Shown one piece after another: positions 8,071 through 17,459 of a stretch of 64,000 nt of DNA (position 1 is its first letter; each line of letters starts with the position of its first letter). Both the position numbers and the translations under genes were made by a program. Location: positions 3,502,917 through 3,566,916 of the forward strand of contig NZ_CP012600.1 of assembly GCF_001278705.1 (NCBI RefSeq). Reading direction: 5' to 3'. The stretch comes from Bacillus gobiensis (lineage in GTDB: Bacteria; Bacillota; Bacilli; Bacillales; Bacillaceae). The notes under the pieces were generated by a model. The model had not been told where the DNA came from. It was given only the letters and a program-made list of their open reading frames with translations, and searched no databases.

Positions 8071-9522
8071 ATGAAATCATCCTTTCAAATCGAAGAAGCC
8101 ACGATCGACATGATGCAACAGGCAATGGAAAATGGGGAGCTATCCTCTGAAGCCCTGACGATTCTTTACATGGAGCGAATTGCAGCCTATGACAAAAATG
8201 GGATACACCTGAATGCGGTGATGGAGCTTAATCCGGATGCCCTTCACATTGCCCGAAGCTTAGATGCAGAAAGAGCGGCCTATGGCGCAAGAAGTCCTTT
8301 ACATGGCATTCCCATTTTGATTAAGGATAATATTGATACCAATGACTCGATGCATACCAGTGCTGGTTCACTAGCCTTGGCTGATCATTACGCCCGAACA
8401 GATTCATTTGTTGTCAAAAAGCTTCGCGAAGCAGGTGCCGTTATTCTTGGCAAAACCAATATGACGGAGTGGGCAAATTTTATGGCATACAATATGACAA
8501 ACGGATACAGTTCAAGAGGCGGACAGGTTCTCAACCCTTATGGACCGCGTACGTTTGATGTGGGCGGTTCAAGCGCCGGTACAGGTGCGGCGATCGCAGC
8601 GAATTTGGCAGCGGCAGGAGTAGGAACGGAAACGAGCGGCAGTATTTTAAATCCGTCCTGTAAAAATTCCCTTGTCGGCATTAAGCCTACCGTGGGACTC
8701 ATTAGCCGTTCCGGGATTATCCCTATTGCCAACAGCCAGGATACGGCTGGGCCAATGGCTCGTACAGTATGGGATGCCGCATTATTACTCGGAGCGTTAA
8801 CTGGTGAAGATATTGAAGATCCAGCTACAACTGTCGGCAAAGATCGAATGCTGGCTGATTATACAAGCTGTCTTCAAAACGACGGGTTACATGGTGCACG
8901 AATAGGGATTGAAAAGAAACATTTTTTCAGACTGAATGAAGAAGAGCTTTCAATTTTTGAACATGCACTTGATGAGCTTGAAAGACAAGGGGCTGATCTC
9001 ATTCACATTGATACCATTTCTGAGCTGGAGTGGGATTCGAGTGTTCTGTTTCACGAATTCAAGGCCGGAGTGAATGCGTATTTATCGAAGGCTGCCCCGC
9101 ATCTTCCGGTTCACTCTCTCCGGGATGTCATTGTTTGGAACGAAGAAAACAGAGTGTCGGCATTGCAATTTGGACAAAAAATCTTGCTTGAATCTCAAGA
9201 AAAATGCGGAACACTGACGGATACTGAGTATATATTGGACCGTTTGAACGACCTCAAGAGAGCAAAGGAAAAAGGCATTGATGTCGTAATGGATGAGCAC
9301 AAGCTTGACGCCATACTTTTTGCCGATGATTATGGCAGTGAGATTGCTGCAAAAGCCGGCTACCCATCGATAACAGTTCCTGCTGGCTACACCTTTCTGG
9401 GGAAACCGTTTGGAATTACTTTTACGGCAAAAGCCTTTGAAGAACCCGCTCTTTTAAAAATTGCTTATGGCTACGAGCAAGCAACTAAGCACCGAAATGC
9501 GCCTGAATTGAGAGATCTATAA
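8071..9522 (+). CDS. Amidase signature family enzyme
   Basis: A 483-residue hydrolase of the amidase signature family, which cleaves carboxamides with a Ser-cisSer-Lys triad. The expected residues are visible: Lys85 in ILIKDN, cis-Ser167 in GGSSAG, and nucleophile Ser191 in TETSGSI, with the usual 24-residue spacing between the serines. The length fits stand-alone amidases, not GatA, and no GatB or GatC is nearby. There is no signal peptide, so it is cytoplasmic. AGAGGAG lies 8 bases before the ATG. The physiological substrate is unknown. It is monocistronic, with a parS-like site and terminator immediately after the stop. Confidence 0.9.
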   Translation: MKSSFQIEEATIDMMQQAMENGELSSEALTILYMERIAAYDKNGIHLNAVMELNPDALHIARSLDAERAAYGARSPLHGIPILIKDNIDTNDSMHTSAGSLALADHYARTDSFVVKKLREAGAVILGKTNMTEWANFMAYNMTNGYSSRGGQVLNPYGPRTFDVGGSSAGTGAAIAANLAAAGVGTETSGSILNPSCKNSLVGIKPTVGLISRSGIIPIANSQDTAGPMARTVWDAALLLGALTGEDIEDPATTVGKDRMLADYTSCLQNDGLHGARIGIEKKHFFRLNEEELSIFEHALDELERQGADLIHIDTISELEWDSSVLFHEFKAGVNAYLSKAAPHLPVHSLRDVIVWNEENRVSALQFGQKILLESQEKCGTLTDTEYILDRLNDLKRAKEKGIDVVMDEHKLDAILFADDYGSEIAAKAGYPSITVPAGYTFLGKPFGITFTAKAFEEPALLKIAYGYEQATKHRNAPELRDL

Positions 9523-9538
9523 TGTTCCATGTGAAACA
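9523..9538. other. parS-like site
   Basis: TGTTCCATGTGAAACA matches the Bacillus ParB site TGTTNCACGTGAAACA at 15 of 16 positions (central C to T). It starts one base after the amidase stop codon. Confidence 0.55.
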
Positions 9539-9545
9539 TTTAATA

Positions 9546-9577
9546 AAAATCCATCCGAAGTTGATCGGATGGATTTT
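9546..9577. terminator. Bidirectional terminator between convergent genes
   Basis: AAAATCCATCCGA and TCGGATGGATTTT form a perfect 13-bp stem with a 6-base loop and T-runs on both strands. It serves the amidase and the symporter gene. Confidence 0.85.
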
Positions 9578-9584
9578 CAATCTT

Positions 9585-11063
9585 TTATCTTTCCAGCATA
9601 GCTTCAGACGATTTCGAAGCTAACAGAGGTTTTGTTGCCAAGCTGACACCGATAAGGAAAACCAAATTTATAATCATCGCAATGATGCCCACATTTAGGT
9701 CTTTAACGGCTTGCGGCAAGAAAGGCAGAAGTGTACCGATCGTGTGCCCTGAAAGAGTTGTGAAGGCGACTGTCGCTACTCCTGCACCTATCCCCGCAAA
9801 GGCGCCGTATTTTGTGACAAAATTGTTTTTCATCAAACTAAATAATAGTGCCGGGAAAAGCTGTGTAACGAGACTATATCCCATTAACAGCAAGGCGACG
9901 ATTGTTTCCCCGCCGTTTAGCGTAAAGTACACGGCAATCAATGCAACGACCGGTACGAGGAATTTAGCCGTTTTTGCTACTTGCTGGTCAGTGACCTTAG
10001 GATTTAGCACCTTGTAAATATTTTTGGACAACAGCGTGGCAGACGACATTAAAATCAGTGACCCCGGAACAAGTGCAGTTAATACTCCTGCTGCACCGAT
10101 CACGCCGATTACCCACGGATCAAAGGTTTGCATGGAAATTTTAAGCAACGCAAGATCTGTGTCTCCTCCTGTTAAGCCAGGAACCTCTAAAATTGCGGCA
10201 AAGCCTACAAAGAAAACAAATAAAAGGACAAGAGAATATAAAGGCATGATTGCTGCATTTTTACGGAAAACATTTGCGTTTTGAGCCGTATAAGCTGAAC
10301 CGAACGTATGCGGCCACATATAGAAACCAAATGCCGTCAAAAGAACGGTCGAGATAAACCATGATGAGCTTTGCCCTTGTTCGGGAAGAGCCAAGAAATT
10401 ACTGTCTGCCGCATGAATAGCTTCAAACATCGGCTGAATGCCGCCATAATAATGAAGCGGCAAATAAATTCCGAGAAATAAAACCACAGCCAGAATTAAA
10501 AAATCCTTCGCAATCGCCGTCCATGCAGAGCCGTGGATCCCGGAAATCATAACATAAACCGTTACAGCTATCGCGCCGATCCAAATCGCAGCCGTCGGTG
10601 AAATGCTGCCGAAAGAAGCTTGCGATACAATCAGCCCGAGCCCTTTTAATTGTGTGATAAAATACGGAATCATCGCGACAACACCGACGAGAGATACAAA
10701 AACTCCTAAATAAGGGCTTTTAAATTTCGATACGAAAAAATCAGATTGGGACAGAAGATCATGATCCTTTGCATACTGCCATATTTTCGGCAATAGAAAG
10801 TAAGACATGATGTAGGCAATTGCCCCGTAAGAAATAATATAGTACGTCGGTCCTCCTTTGCCATAGGCCCAACCGCTTCCGCCTAAAAACGTAAACGTCG
10901 TATAAATTTCTCCAGCCATCAGCAAAAACACGAAAAGAGAACCAAAGCCTCTTCCGCCGACTGTCCATTGCTCAAGGTCCATATCTTTACCTTTTTTCGC
11001 TTGAATACCTAGTAAAATAGATAAGATAATTACACCGAAAATGATAATTAGCGCAATATTCAT
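9585..11063 (-). CDS. yhjB: Sodium:solute symporter (YhjB-like)
   Basis: A 492-residue SSS-family symporter with about 13 membrane segments, beginning MNIALIIIFGVIILSILLGI. The WTVGGRGFG motif after the first helix is typical of the family and of B. subtilis YhjB. The protein takes up a small organic solute with sodium; the substrate is unknown. The start ATG has AAGGAGG 9 bases upstream. It lies 2 bases after the small membrane gene (YhjC-like), the same pair as in B. subtilis, and downstream of an M20 amidohydrolase. The transported compound may thus be an N-acylated amino acid or peptide (inference). Confidence 0.85.
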   Translation of the reverse strand: MNIALIIIFGVIILSILLGIQAKKGKDMDLEQWTVGGRGFGSLFVFLLMAGEIYTTFTFLGGSGWAYGKGGPTYYIISYGAIAYIMSYFLLPKIWQYAKDHDLLSQSDFFVSKFKSPYLGVFVSLVGVVAMIPYFITQLKGLGLIVSQASFGSISPTAAIWIGAIAVTVYVMISGIHGSAWTAIAKDFLILAVVLFLGIYLPLHYYGGIQPMFEAIHAADSNFLALPEQGQSSSWFISTVLLTAFGFYMWPHTFGSAYTAQNANVFRKNAAIMPLYSLVLLFVFFVGFAAILEVPGLTGGDTDLALLKISMQTFDPWVIGVIGAAGVLTALVPGSLILMSSATLLSKNIYKVLNPKVTDQQVAKTAKFLVPVVALIAVYFTLNGGETIVALLLMGYSLVTQLFPALLFSLMKNNFVTKYGAFAGIGAGVATVAFTTLSGHTIGTLLPFLPQAVKDLNVGIIAMIINLVFLIGVSLATKPLLASKSSEAMLER

Positions 11064-11065
11064 CG

Positions 11066-11260
11066 TTACTTGTCCTCCTTACTGTCAGGGTCGAATTTAA
11101 ATACAATTCCCATGATAAGAGAGGACAATATCGTCCACATCACTAGCCAAAAAAGTAAAAAAGGCATGCCGAGTATAAACGGTGTTACTTGGTTAAAAAA
11201 TACAACGCCAACAATAATTCCAATGAGAGGAACTAGAGCCAGCCATTTTATTGCGTGCAT
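11066..11260 (-). CDS. yhjC: Small membrane protein YhjC-like (DUF3311)
   Basis: A 64-residue protein with two hydrophobic helices and a charged C-terminus (FKFDPDSKEDK). DUF3311 proteins are usually encoded next to an SSS-type symporter and are taken to be its small subunit; here the symporter starts 2 bases later. The ribosome binding site AGGAGG lies just upstream. It is probably co-transcribed and translationally coupled with the symporter. Confidence 0.82.
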   Translation of the reverse strand: MHAIKWLALVPLIGIIVGVVFFNQVTPFILGMPFLLFWLVMWTILSSLIMGIVFKFDPDSKEDK

Positions 11261-11283
11261 GAAGCAACCTCCTGTTGTAATTC

Positions 11284-12462
11284 TTACTCTAGAAATTTAA
11301 AAGCTGAATGAACGAATAATGAAACTCCTTTTTCAAGTGCATCCTCATCGATGGCAAAGCGTTCATGATGGTGAGGGAATGTAATGCCTTTTTGAGCATT
11401 GCCTGCCCCAACATAAAAGAAAGCACCCTTTGCCACTTGCTGATACGCAGAAAAATCTTCACCAATCATGGCAGGATCCATATGTTCGATAGCTTCCTCG
11501 CCATATACATCTACAGCAATTTCTTCAATTATTTTGGTTATGTCTTGATCGTTAATAACGGCACGATAACCAAATTGATATTCGAAATCATACTCTGCTC
11601 CGTGGGCATCTGTAATTCCTTTCAAAATCCTTTCCATGAGAATTGGAATTTCTTTTCTCACTTCCGGATCAAACGTCCTGACTGTACCCATGATGTCCAC
11701 TGTACCTGGAATCACGTTATGGGTTGTACCCGATACAAATTTGGCAACGGAAACAACAGCAGGCTTCAGTGGATTGATGTTTCGGGAGACAATGTGCTGT
11801 ACATTGGTAACAAATTGGGCAGCCGTGGCAATACTGTCTACAGTATTATGCGGCATAGCAGCGTGTCCGCCTTTCCCTTTCACCGTAATAAGAAACGTAT
11901 CTGGGGAAGCCATCATCGGGCCGTATACGATACCGATTTTTCCGACCTCAAGATGAGACCAAAGATGGGTGCCGATCACAAAATCAACGCCACCCATTAC
12001 GCCTGCTTCAACAAGCTCTTCGGCTCCTCCTGGAAAGAGCTCTTCCCCATGCTGAAAGATCAAGCGAATTTCACCGGAAAAGCCGGTTCTGTTTTCAGAA
12101 AGGACTTTCGCAGCGCCAAGCAGCATCGATGTATGACCATCATGGCCACAAGCATGCATGACGCCTGGATTTTTTGATGCAAACGGGAGGCCGGTTTTTT
12201 CTTCAATCGGCAAAGCATCCATATCTGCTCGAATCGCTAGGATTTTGCCGGGAGATATCCCGTTGATTTTCCCAACCACACTCGTTTTTGTCGGTCTTGA
12301 CAGTTCAATCCCGCCAAAGGATTCGAGAGTGTTGTATACAAAATCGGCGGTTTTTTCTTCCTCAAAAGAAAGCTCAGGGTTTTCGTGCAGATGCCGTCTC
12401 CAATCAATGACTTGCTGCCGAACTTCATTAATCCATTTGGACCGTTCATTTGCGATTGTCAT
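11284..12462 (-). CDS. M20 family metallo-amidohydrolase
   Basis: A 392-residue cytoplasmic hydrolase of the M20D (hippuricase/N-acyl-amino-acid amidohydrolase) group. The metal and catalytic motifs are clear: RADMDALPI, MHACGHDGHT, FQHGEELFPGGA with the catalytic glutamate pair, and GEDFSAY near the end. A lid/dimerisation domain sits in the middle (GKGGHAAMPH). The ATG at 12462 is chosen because AAGGA precedes it by 5 bases; the ATGs at 12483 and 12474 lack a spaced ribosome binding site. It stands first in a probable operon with the YhjC/YhjB pair, which suggests uptake followed by deacylation of an amino-acid derivative (inference). Confidence 0.88.
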   Translation of the reverse strand: MTIANERSKWINEVRQQVIDWRRHLHENPELSFEEEKTADFVYNTLESFGGIELSRPTKTSVVGKINGISPGKILAIRADMDALPIEEKTGLPFASKNPGVMHACGHDGHTSMLLGAAKVLSENRTGFSGEIRLIFQHGEELFPGGAEELVEAGVMGGVDFVIGTHLWSHLEVGKIGIVYGPMMASPDTFLITVKGKGGHAAMPHNTVDSIATAAQFVTNVQHIVSRNINPLKPAVVSVAKFVSGTTHNVIPGTVDIMGTVRTFDPEVRKEIPILMERILKGITDAHGAEYDFEYQFGYRAVINDQDITKIIEEIAVDVYGEEAIEHMDPAMIGEDFSAYQQVAKGAFFYVGAGNAQKGITFPHHHERFAIDEDALEKGVSLFVHSAFKFLE

Positions 12463-12660
12463 GGTTTCCTTCATCCTTTTCATATATTTCAGTAAGTAAA
12501 GAATTATTTGTTAATTACTAATGATAAACAACATATAAAAATTTAACAAGAATAAAAATTTAGAACTTTCCTATTTTAGTAAAGCTTCTGCAGTATTAAA
12601 ACGCATACATTTATAAAAACGTTTTTTGTTTTAGGATTTTCAGTATAATTTCTTTCACTT

Positions 12661-12695
12661 TTAAAAAAACAGCACAAGTATACAACCTGTGCTGT
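12661..12695 (-). terminator. Terminator of the DHA2 exporter gene
   Basis: AACAGCACA and TGTGCTGTT pair and are followed on the minus strand by a run of seven T, 9 bases after the stop codon. Confidence 0.8.
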
Positions 12696-12703
12696 TTCTT
12701 CAC

Positions 12704-14224
12704 TTAATTGGATTTTTCTGCCGTTTCCTGCGATGTTTTGACCTTTGCATTGCCCATAAATAGAATGGTGACAGCGGCAATGGCAATTGGTACGAGCGTC
12801 AGCATAAAGATGTACGTGATACTATCAGACATCGCTTGAATAATCGGGTTCAAGATTTCATCGGGAATTTGAGACCGTGTATCAGGCTGGAAAATTTGCT
12901 GAGGATCTCCCATATCCTGCATAGGACCTGTTCCGCCCATCCCGCGAAAGGCATCAGCCAGTTTATTCGTAAACACATTTGTTTGAATTGTACCAAAGAT
13001 CGTTATACCAAGAGTCATCCCAAGCGATCTGAGGAAGGAGTTGGTTGAGTTGGCTGAGCCCCGGTATCGCGGTTCCAAGTCGTTCATTGAGGCTGAAGGC
13101 AGCAGGGAGAAATTAAATCCTACTCCAAAGCCTGCCACAAGCATAAACACTGTCAGCATATACCTTGCCGTATCAGGACTCATGTTCCCGAGCAAAAGCA
13201 TGCCGATAAAAAAGGCCAGAACGGATAAAATCATTAAATTCCGGAAGCTCGCCTTTGTTTGAAAGATTCCTCCGATCATACTGCCAAGAACGGAACCGAG
13301 CATCATCGGCGTCAGAATAAATCCAGCGCTCGTGGCCGAGCTTCCGTATACGGCTTGTACGAATATCGGAATAAATACCGCAATAATAATAAACGTTCCT
13401 CCGTACAGAAAAGCCAGAATCTGAGAGGTAGCAAATAGACGGTTTTTAAACATCCAAAACGAAATAATCGGTTCTTCCGCTTTTCTTTCCGCAATAAAAA
13501 AGGCCACAAAAAAAATAGCAAATACAGAAAAAAGGCCAATTATCTGAACGGAGTTCCAATCATACGTTTTGCCTCCCAGCTCAAGGGCAAACATCAGGCA
13601 GACAACCGAGACGACTAACGTAATAGCTCCCCACCAGTCAATTTTTTGTTTCTTATGCTCCAGTGATTCATTGTAGTAACGAATGATAAAAAATAAGGCA
13701 AAGATTCCAATTGGAACGTTAATATAAAATACCCAATGCCAGCCGACAGAATCGGTAATAAGAGCGCCTAAAAGCGGTCCGAGTACACTGGATAAGCCGA
13801 ATACGCCGCCAAACAATCCGCTCATTCTTCCGCGTTTTTCAGGCGGAAAAAGGTCAAAAATAATCGTAAATGCGATCGGAAGCAGCGCGCCTCCGCCAAT
13901 CCCTTGAACTGCCCGAAAGACGATCAGCTGATTCATGGATTGAGCAATTCCGCATAACGCTGAGCCCAGCAAGAAAAAAATAAGCCCGAACACAAAAAAA
14001 CGTTTTCGTCCGTACATATCAGAAAGCTTTCCGTAAATCGGCATTCCGGCCATAACGGCTACCATATATGAAGCAGTTACCCAGGCAAATTTATCAAAGC
14101 TTCCAAGGTCCGACACGATCGCTCCCATCGCAGTCGCGACGATGGTATTATCCATGGCAGCCATGAGAATCCCGAGCAATAGTCCGGCTACCACCAGTTT
14201 ATTGGAAGAATCTTTTCGGTCCAT
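12704..14224 (-). CDS. DHA2-family multidrug MFS exporter
   Basis: A 506-residue, 14-helix exporter of the EmrB/QacA group, similar to B. subtilis YusP. Visible motifs are LDxTIV-like MDNTIVATA in helix 1, GKLSDMYGRKR (motif A) and the helix-5 antiporter motif GLSSVLGPLLGA. It pumps cationic or amphipathic drugs by proton exchange; actual substrates are unknown. The ATG at 14224 follows AAGGAGGATAAA; the upstream GTG is not needed. It is divergent from a MarR regulator, with a candidate operator between them. In B. subtilis yusO and yusP lie in one direction, so the arrangement differs. Confidence 0.87.
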   Translation of the reverse strand: MDRKDSSNKLVVAGLLLGILMAAMDNTIVATAMGAIVSDLGSFDKFAWVTASYMVAVMAGMPIYGKLSDMYGRKRFFVFGLIFFLLGSALCGIAQSMNQLIVFRAVQGIGGGALLPIAFTIIFDLFPPEKRGRMSGLFGGVFGLSSVLGPLLGALITDSVGWHWVFYINVPIGIFALFFIIRYYNESLEHKKQKIDWWGAITLVVSVVCLMFALELGGKTYDWNSVQIIGLFSVFAIFFVAFFIAERKAEEPIISFWMFKNRLFATSQILAFLYGGTFIIIAVFIPIFVQAVYGSSATSAGFILTPMMLGSVLGSMIGGIFQTKASFRNLMILSVLAFFIGMLLLGNMSPDTARYMLTVFMLVAGFGVGFNFSLLPSASMNDLEPRYRGSANSTNSFLRSLGMTLGITIFGTIQTNVFTNKLADAFRGMGGTGPMQDMGDPQQIFQPDTRSQIPDEILNPIIQAMSDSITYIFMLTLVPIAIAAVTILFMGNAKVKTSQETAEKSN

Positions 14225-14305
14225 TTTATCCTCCTTATATCGTTTCACTTACGTTTTATGCAAACATTTGATAAGATAAAAATAATAATTTAGTAATTAA
14301 ATATC

Positions 14306-14316
14306 TTGATGATCAA
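14306..14316. promoter_or_regulatory. Candidate MarR operator
   Basis: TTGATGATCAA is a perfect 5-bp inverted repeat around one base, nested in a wider TTAGT...ACTAA pair. It lies in the 119-base spacer between the divergent exporter and MarR genes, as expected for an operator that controls both. Confidence 0.5.
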
Positions 14317-14343
14317 ACTAAATTCTATAAGGTGTGGTGAGCA

Positions 14344-14811
14344 ATGTCAACTAAAAACTTACATGATGAGCAATTTGAGGAAACGACAATCCGTCTTTTT
14401 CGAAAGCTGAGTACCAGAATGATTCTTTTTCATCAATTGGCCGCCCAGTCTCTCGGCCTTGTTCATACCGATTTAAAATCTGCTGATATTTTGATCGAAT
14501 TCGGACCTATGACAGCAGGAGAGCTTGGAAAAAAGACAGGGCTCAGTACAGGCTCAGTAACAGCACTGGTCGACCGCTTGGAGAACGCAGGATATGTAAA
14601 AAGGGAAAATGACCCGAACGACCGCCGGCGGGTTATCATCGTCCCCGTGCAGGAATCTAGACAACCGATTAAAAAGCTGTTTTCCGGTTTATCTGAATCG
14701 ACAATTGCTCTTTGCAAGGAATACTCACCAGAAGAACTTGAGATCATCTTTGACTTTTTAAAAAAAGGAACAGATCTAATTGATGCTGAAATCGAAAGGA
14801 TACGAGAATAA
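14344..14811 (+). CDS. MarR-family transcriptional regulator
   Basis: A 155-residue winged-helix protein. The DNA-binding part runs from about residue 55 to 105 (MTAGELGKKTGLSTGSVTAL recognition helix, then a DPNDRRR wing). Flanking helices form the dimer interface. MarR proteins repress an adjacent efflux gene and are released by a ligand. Here the target is most likely the divergent DHA2 exporter and itself (B. subtilis YusO/YusP analogy). GGTGTGGTGA precedes the ATG. The gene ends 82 bases from the convergent HxlR gene, with no obvious terminator. Confidence 0.85.
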   Translation: MSTKNLHDEQFEETTIRLFRKLSTRMILFHQLAAQSLGLVHTDLKSADILIEFGPMTAGELGKKTGLSTGSVTALVDRLENAGYVKRENDPNDRRRVIIVPVQESRQPIKKLFSGLSESTIALCKEYSPEELEIIFDFLKKGTDLIDAEIERIRE

Positions 14812-14892
14812 TTTTACAGGACGTTCGCCTATTTTATCCCAAAATCTCCTTTTTTAAATAAAGCCTATTTTGAGTGAATAAATGAAAGCGTT

Positions 14893-15228
14893 TTATTCCA
14901 ATGTTAATCCAAATCGTTTCAGTTCAAGCAAGATTCCCTCCAACTGCTTTCCCTTTTCCGTTAATGAGTACTCCACCTTTGGGGGAATTTCCGGATATAC
15001 GGTTCTAGTGATGATTTTATTTTCCTCTAATTCCCGCAAACGCAAGGACAGCGTTTTTGGACTGATTCCCTCAAGTCCTTTTAACAGATCGCCAAAACGC
15101 AATGTCCCATCTATTAGTAATTCCCGAATGATTAAGAATGACCACTTTGCACTAATAATAGTTAATGATTTTTCAATAGGGCATTGTTCATCATCGCTTC
15201 TTTCAAGAATAATTTTCGTTTCTTCCAC
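14893..15228 (-). CDS. HxlR-family transcriptional regulator
   Basis: A 111-residue winged-helix regulator with the family signature CPIEKSLTIISAKWSFLIIREL at residues 16-37 and LSLRLRELEENKII later. Several Bacillus HxlR proteins (YodB, HypR, CatR) sense quinones, diamide or hypochlorite through an N-terminal cysteine. Cys16 here is in the right place for such a switch. The start is GTG at 15228 with AGAGG 8 bases upstream. It is divergent from a flavodoxin-fold oxidoreductase, the usual target of such sensors, so redox- or quinone-responsive control of that gene is likely (inference). Confidence 0.85.
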   Translation of the reverse strand: MEETKIILERSDDEQCPIEKSLTIISAKWSFLIIRELLIDGTLRFGDLLKGLEGISPKTLSLRLRELEENKIITRTVYPEIPPKVEYSLTEKGKQLEGILLELKRFGLTLE

Positions 15229-15273
15229 ATTTCACACCTCTTTTCTTTTTAATTATAGCTTTTTAAATCCTTA

Positions 15274-15325
15274 TATATCAATTACTTTCTTTTATGAAAT
15301 TATATGAATGATATATCACTACTTT
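15274..15325. promoter_or_regulatory. Direct-repeat candidate operator for HxlR regulator
   Basis: TATATCAATTACTTT (15274-15288) and TATATCACTACTTT (15312-15325) form an imperfect direct repeat about 38 bases apart in the divergent spacer. GGAAGTAAT further right pairs with the first ATTACTTT. Confidence 0.4.
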
Positions 15326-15387
15326 ACAAAGGGAAGTAATAGACGAATAATGAAGGGGAAGGCTAATATAAAAAGGAGGTCAAAACA

Positions 15388-15978
15388 GTGAAAAACATTT
15401 TACTTATAAACGGGCATGAGGTCTATCCTCCCCAAGCCAAAGGAACATTAAATCAAACCATTTTTTCTCGTATCACGGAAAGGCTGGAGGATACTTACTC
15501 AATCCAGACTACAGTTATTCAAGATGGTTATGATGTCAGTGAAGAGCAGAAAAAATTCGAGTGGGCCGATGCTGTGATTTTCCAAACGCCGATATACTGG
15601 TTTAGCATTCCCGGCTCTTTTAAAACTTATATTGACCAGGTCTATCAATATGGAGTGTTTTTCACTGGTTCGGATGAATACGGACAGGGAGGGCTATTTA
15701 CTGAAAAAAAATATATGCTTTCTTTGACTTGGAACTCACCGAACGAAGCGTTTCTTGATGAGAACTCGTTTTTTGAGGGGAAAAATGTCGATGAAGCGTT
15801 GTTCCATTTTCACAAAACTCAAGCATATGTTGGGATGAAGCCGCTTAAAACCTTCTCTTTGCATGATGTCATCTCAAATCCGGCAATTGATCAATATTTA
15901 CAAGCACTTGATCACCACTTAGAAGAGGTATTTTCAATCAAAATAGCAGATGGTGATAGCGTTGACGCTGCAAAATAA
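15388..15978 (+). CDS. NAD(P)H-dependent quinone oxidoreductase (MdaB-like)
   Basis: A 196-residue flavodoxin-fold enzyme of the NQO/MdaB family that reduces quinones by two electrons using FAD or FMN. Visible landmarks are an N-terminal beta-strand MKNILLINGHE, the FQTPIYWFSIPGSFKTYIDQV block (about residues 65-85) and the glycine-rich TGSDEYGQGG loop. AAAGGAGG lies 9 bases before the GTG/ATG-type start. It is divergent from an HxlR regulator, so it is probably induced by electrophile or quinone stress. It is followed by a short enzyme remnant and a terminator. Confidence 0.83.
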   Translation: MKNILLINGHEVYPPQAKGTLNQTIFSRITERLEDTYSIQTTVIQDGYDVSEEQKKFEWADAVIFQTPIYWFSIPGSFKTYIDQVYQYGVFFTGSDEYGQGGLFTEKKYMLSLTWNSPNEAFLDENSFFEGKNVDEALFHFHKTQAYVGMKPLKTFSLHDVISNPAIDQYLQALDHHLEEVFSIKIADGDSVDAAK

Positions 15979-15981
15979 AAC

Positions 15982-16050
15982 AGCTCTGGAATTGGTTTGG
16001 CTTCAGTAAAACTGGCAATCAATGAAGGGGCTGATGAAAGTAGTGGCTGA
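15982..16050 (+). pseudogene. Short-chain dehydrogenase relic
   Basis: Twenty-two codons read SSGIGLASVKLAINEGADES, then reach a TGA at 16048-16050. This is the nucleotide-binding glycine motif and following helix of a short-chain dehydrogenase (usual form GASSGIGLATAK). No start codon or rest of the gene is present. It looks like a fragment left after deletion. Confidence 0.5.
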
Positions 16051-16136
16051 AGCTGTCTTTTACTTGTTAAAAAACCGTTTCGTTACGGATACAGTTGGAC
16101 AAGGCGGCGGCGGGCATCGCCTGCTCTAAAAAAGAA

Positions 16137-16168
16137 ACGCGCAGAGCTTAACCGTGCTCCCTGCGCGT
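16137..16168. terminator. Bidirectional terminator
   Basis: ACGCGCAG and CTGCGCGT, with further GAGC/GCTC pairing, form a GC-rich stem. A T-run follows on each strand. It lies between the relic and the convergent htrC gene. Confidence 0.85.
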
Positions 16169-16171
16169 TTT

Positions 16172-17389
16172 TTATCGTCCTATCGCATTTGATTCAGTGA
16201 GAGTGACTTTTGCCGATTTTTGACTCCCATTACGGTAAAAACGAATTTGTGCGGTATCGCCAATATTCTTTTTATAGAGAACTTTTCTTATTTGAATAAT
16301 ATCGTTCACAGGTTTTCCGTCAAATTCGGTGATGACATCGAGCTCCTTCATCCCAGCCTCTCCGGCGGGTGAATTCGGATCAACGCCCATAACGACGATC
16401 CCTTTTGTCACATCTCGAGGAAGCTTTAACGTCTCCTGCCAATGGTTGCTGGAAATATCAGTGAGTGATTTCATTTCAATTCCGAGAAACGGCCGCCTAA
16501 CCTCTCCGTACGATTCAAGATCTTGGATTACTGGAATAGCCAAATTAACAGGTATGGACAAGCCAATGCCTTCGACGGCTGATTCCGCAATTTTCATTGA
16601 ATTAATGCCTATGACTTTGCCATTAATATTTATGAGCGCTCCTCCGCTGTTCCCCGGGTTAATGGCTGCGTCGGTTTGAAGAACCTCTGCATTCCAATCC
16701 GGCTCTCCGTCTTTGTTTGAATCAACGGGGATAGCACGCTCTGTTCCTGATATCACACCTTGGGTCACTGAGCCGGAAAATTGCAGTCCAAGCGGATTTC
16801 CGATCGCAATGACCGGTTCTCCAGGTTTTACTTTATCTGAGTCTCCAAAGTCAGCAACCGCTTTTATTTTGCTGTTATTGATTTTTAATACAGCAAGATC
16901 GGTCAAACTGTCACTTCCGATCAGCTTTGCACCTACCCGAGTCCCATTCTTCAAGCTGATCTCAAGATTGGTCGCTCCTTCGATCACATGGTGATTTGTG
17001 ACCACATATGAGGTTCCGTCGGTTTTTTTATAAATCACACCTGACCCGGTTCCTGCTTCTCCGCCGCTTTCATCCCAAATATTCGTTTTTTGGATATTAA
17101 CAACTCCGACAACCGCATCAGAAACTCTTTGGACAACATCTGTAACTGCATTGTTGACATCGACAGATACTGACCTGACCGGGAGCTCTGAAGCGTCTTG
17201 TTCAACTTGCTGCGTGCCGGTTTGCATATCATATGGCAAAAGGCCTCTGCTTGATAAAAAAGGCAGCGCCATCAGAACAAGAATAGCTCCGATAATAACC
17301 CCGATCAAACTCGAGATAAAGTAGCCCTTCCGGCTTCTCCGAGGTTTTTCAGGTATGTATTTGTGATTATAGGTATCCAATCTGTTCAT
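16172..17389 (-). CDS. htrC: HtrC/YycK membrane-anchored serine protease
   Basis: A 405-residue HtrA/DegP-type protease. One transmembrane helix (about residues 23-45) anchors it with the protease outside. The trypsin-like domain shows the triad His134 (TNHHVI), Asp164 (LTDLAVLKI) and Ser248 (GNSGGAL). A single PDZ domain follows (about 300-395, [11 protein letters not shown]...). It degrades misfolded envelope proteins. Here, as in B. subtilis, it ends the wal gene cluster, 70 bases after walJ. Confidence 0.92.
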   Translation of the reverse strand: MNRLDTYNHKYIPEKPRRSRKGYFISSLIGVIIGAILVLMALPFLSSRGLLPYDMQTGTQQVEQDASELPVRSVSVDVNNAVTDVVQRVSDAVVGVVNIQKTNIWDESGGEAGTGSGVIYKKTDGTSYVVTNHHVIEGATNLEISLKNGTRVGAKLIGSDSLTDLAVLKINNSKIKAVADFGDSDKVKPGEPVIAIGNPLGLQFSGSVTQGVISGTERAIPVDSNKDGEPDWNAEVLQTDAAINPGNSGGALININGKVIGINSMKIAESAVEGIGLSIPVNLAIPVIQDLESYGEVRRPFLGIEMKSLTDISSNHWQETLKLPRDVTKGIVVMGVDPNSPAGEAGMKELDVITEFDGKPVNDIIQIRKVLYKKNIGDTAQIRFYRNGSQKSAKVTLTESNAIGR

Positions 17390-17459
17390 CCTCTCTGGGC
17401 CAGACGTTTACCTATATTGTGATCATTTCGATGAATTATAGTCATTCGTATGAAAAAAT

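Noticed and set aside
11365..12177. 270-codon plus-strand open frame
   Set aside because: It is antisense to the clear M20 amidohydrolase, has no ribosome binding site and gives a low-complexity, improbable protein.
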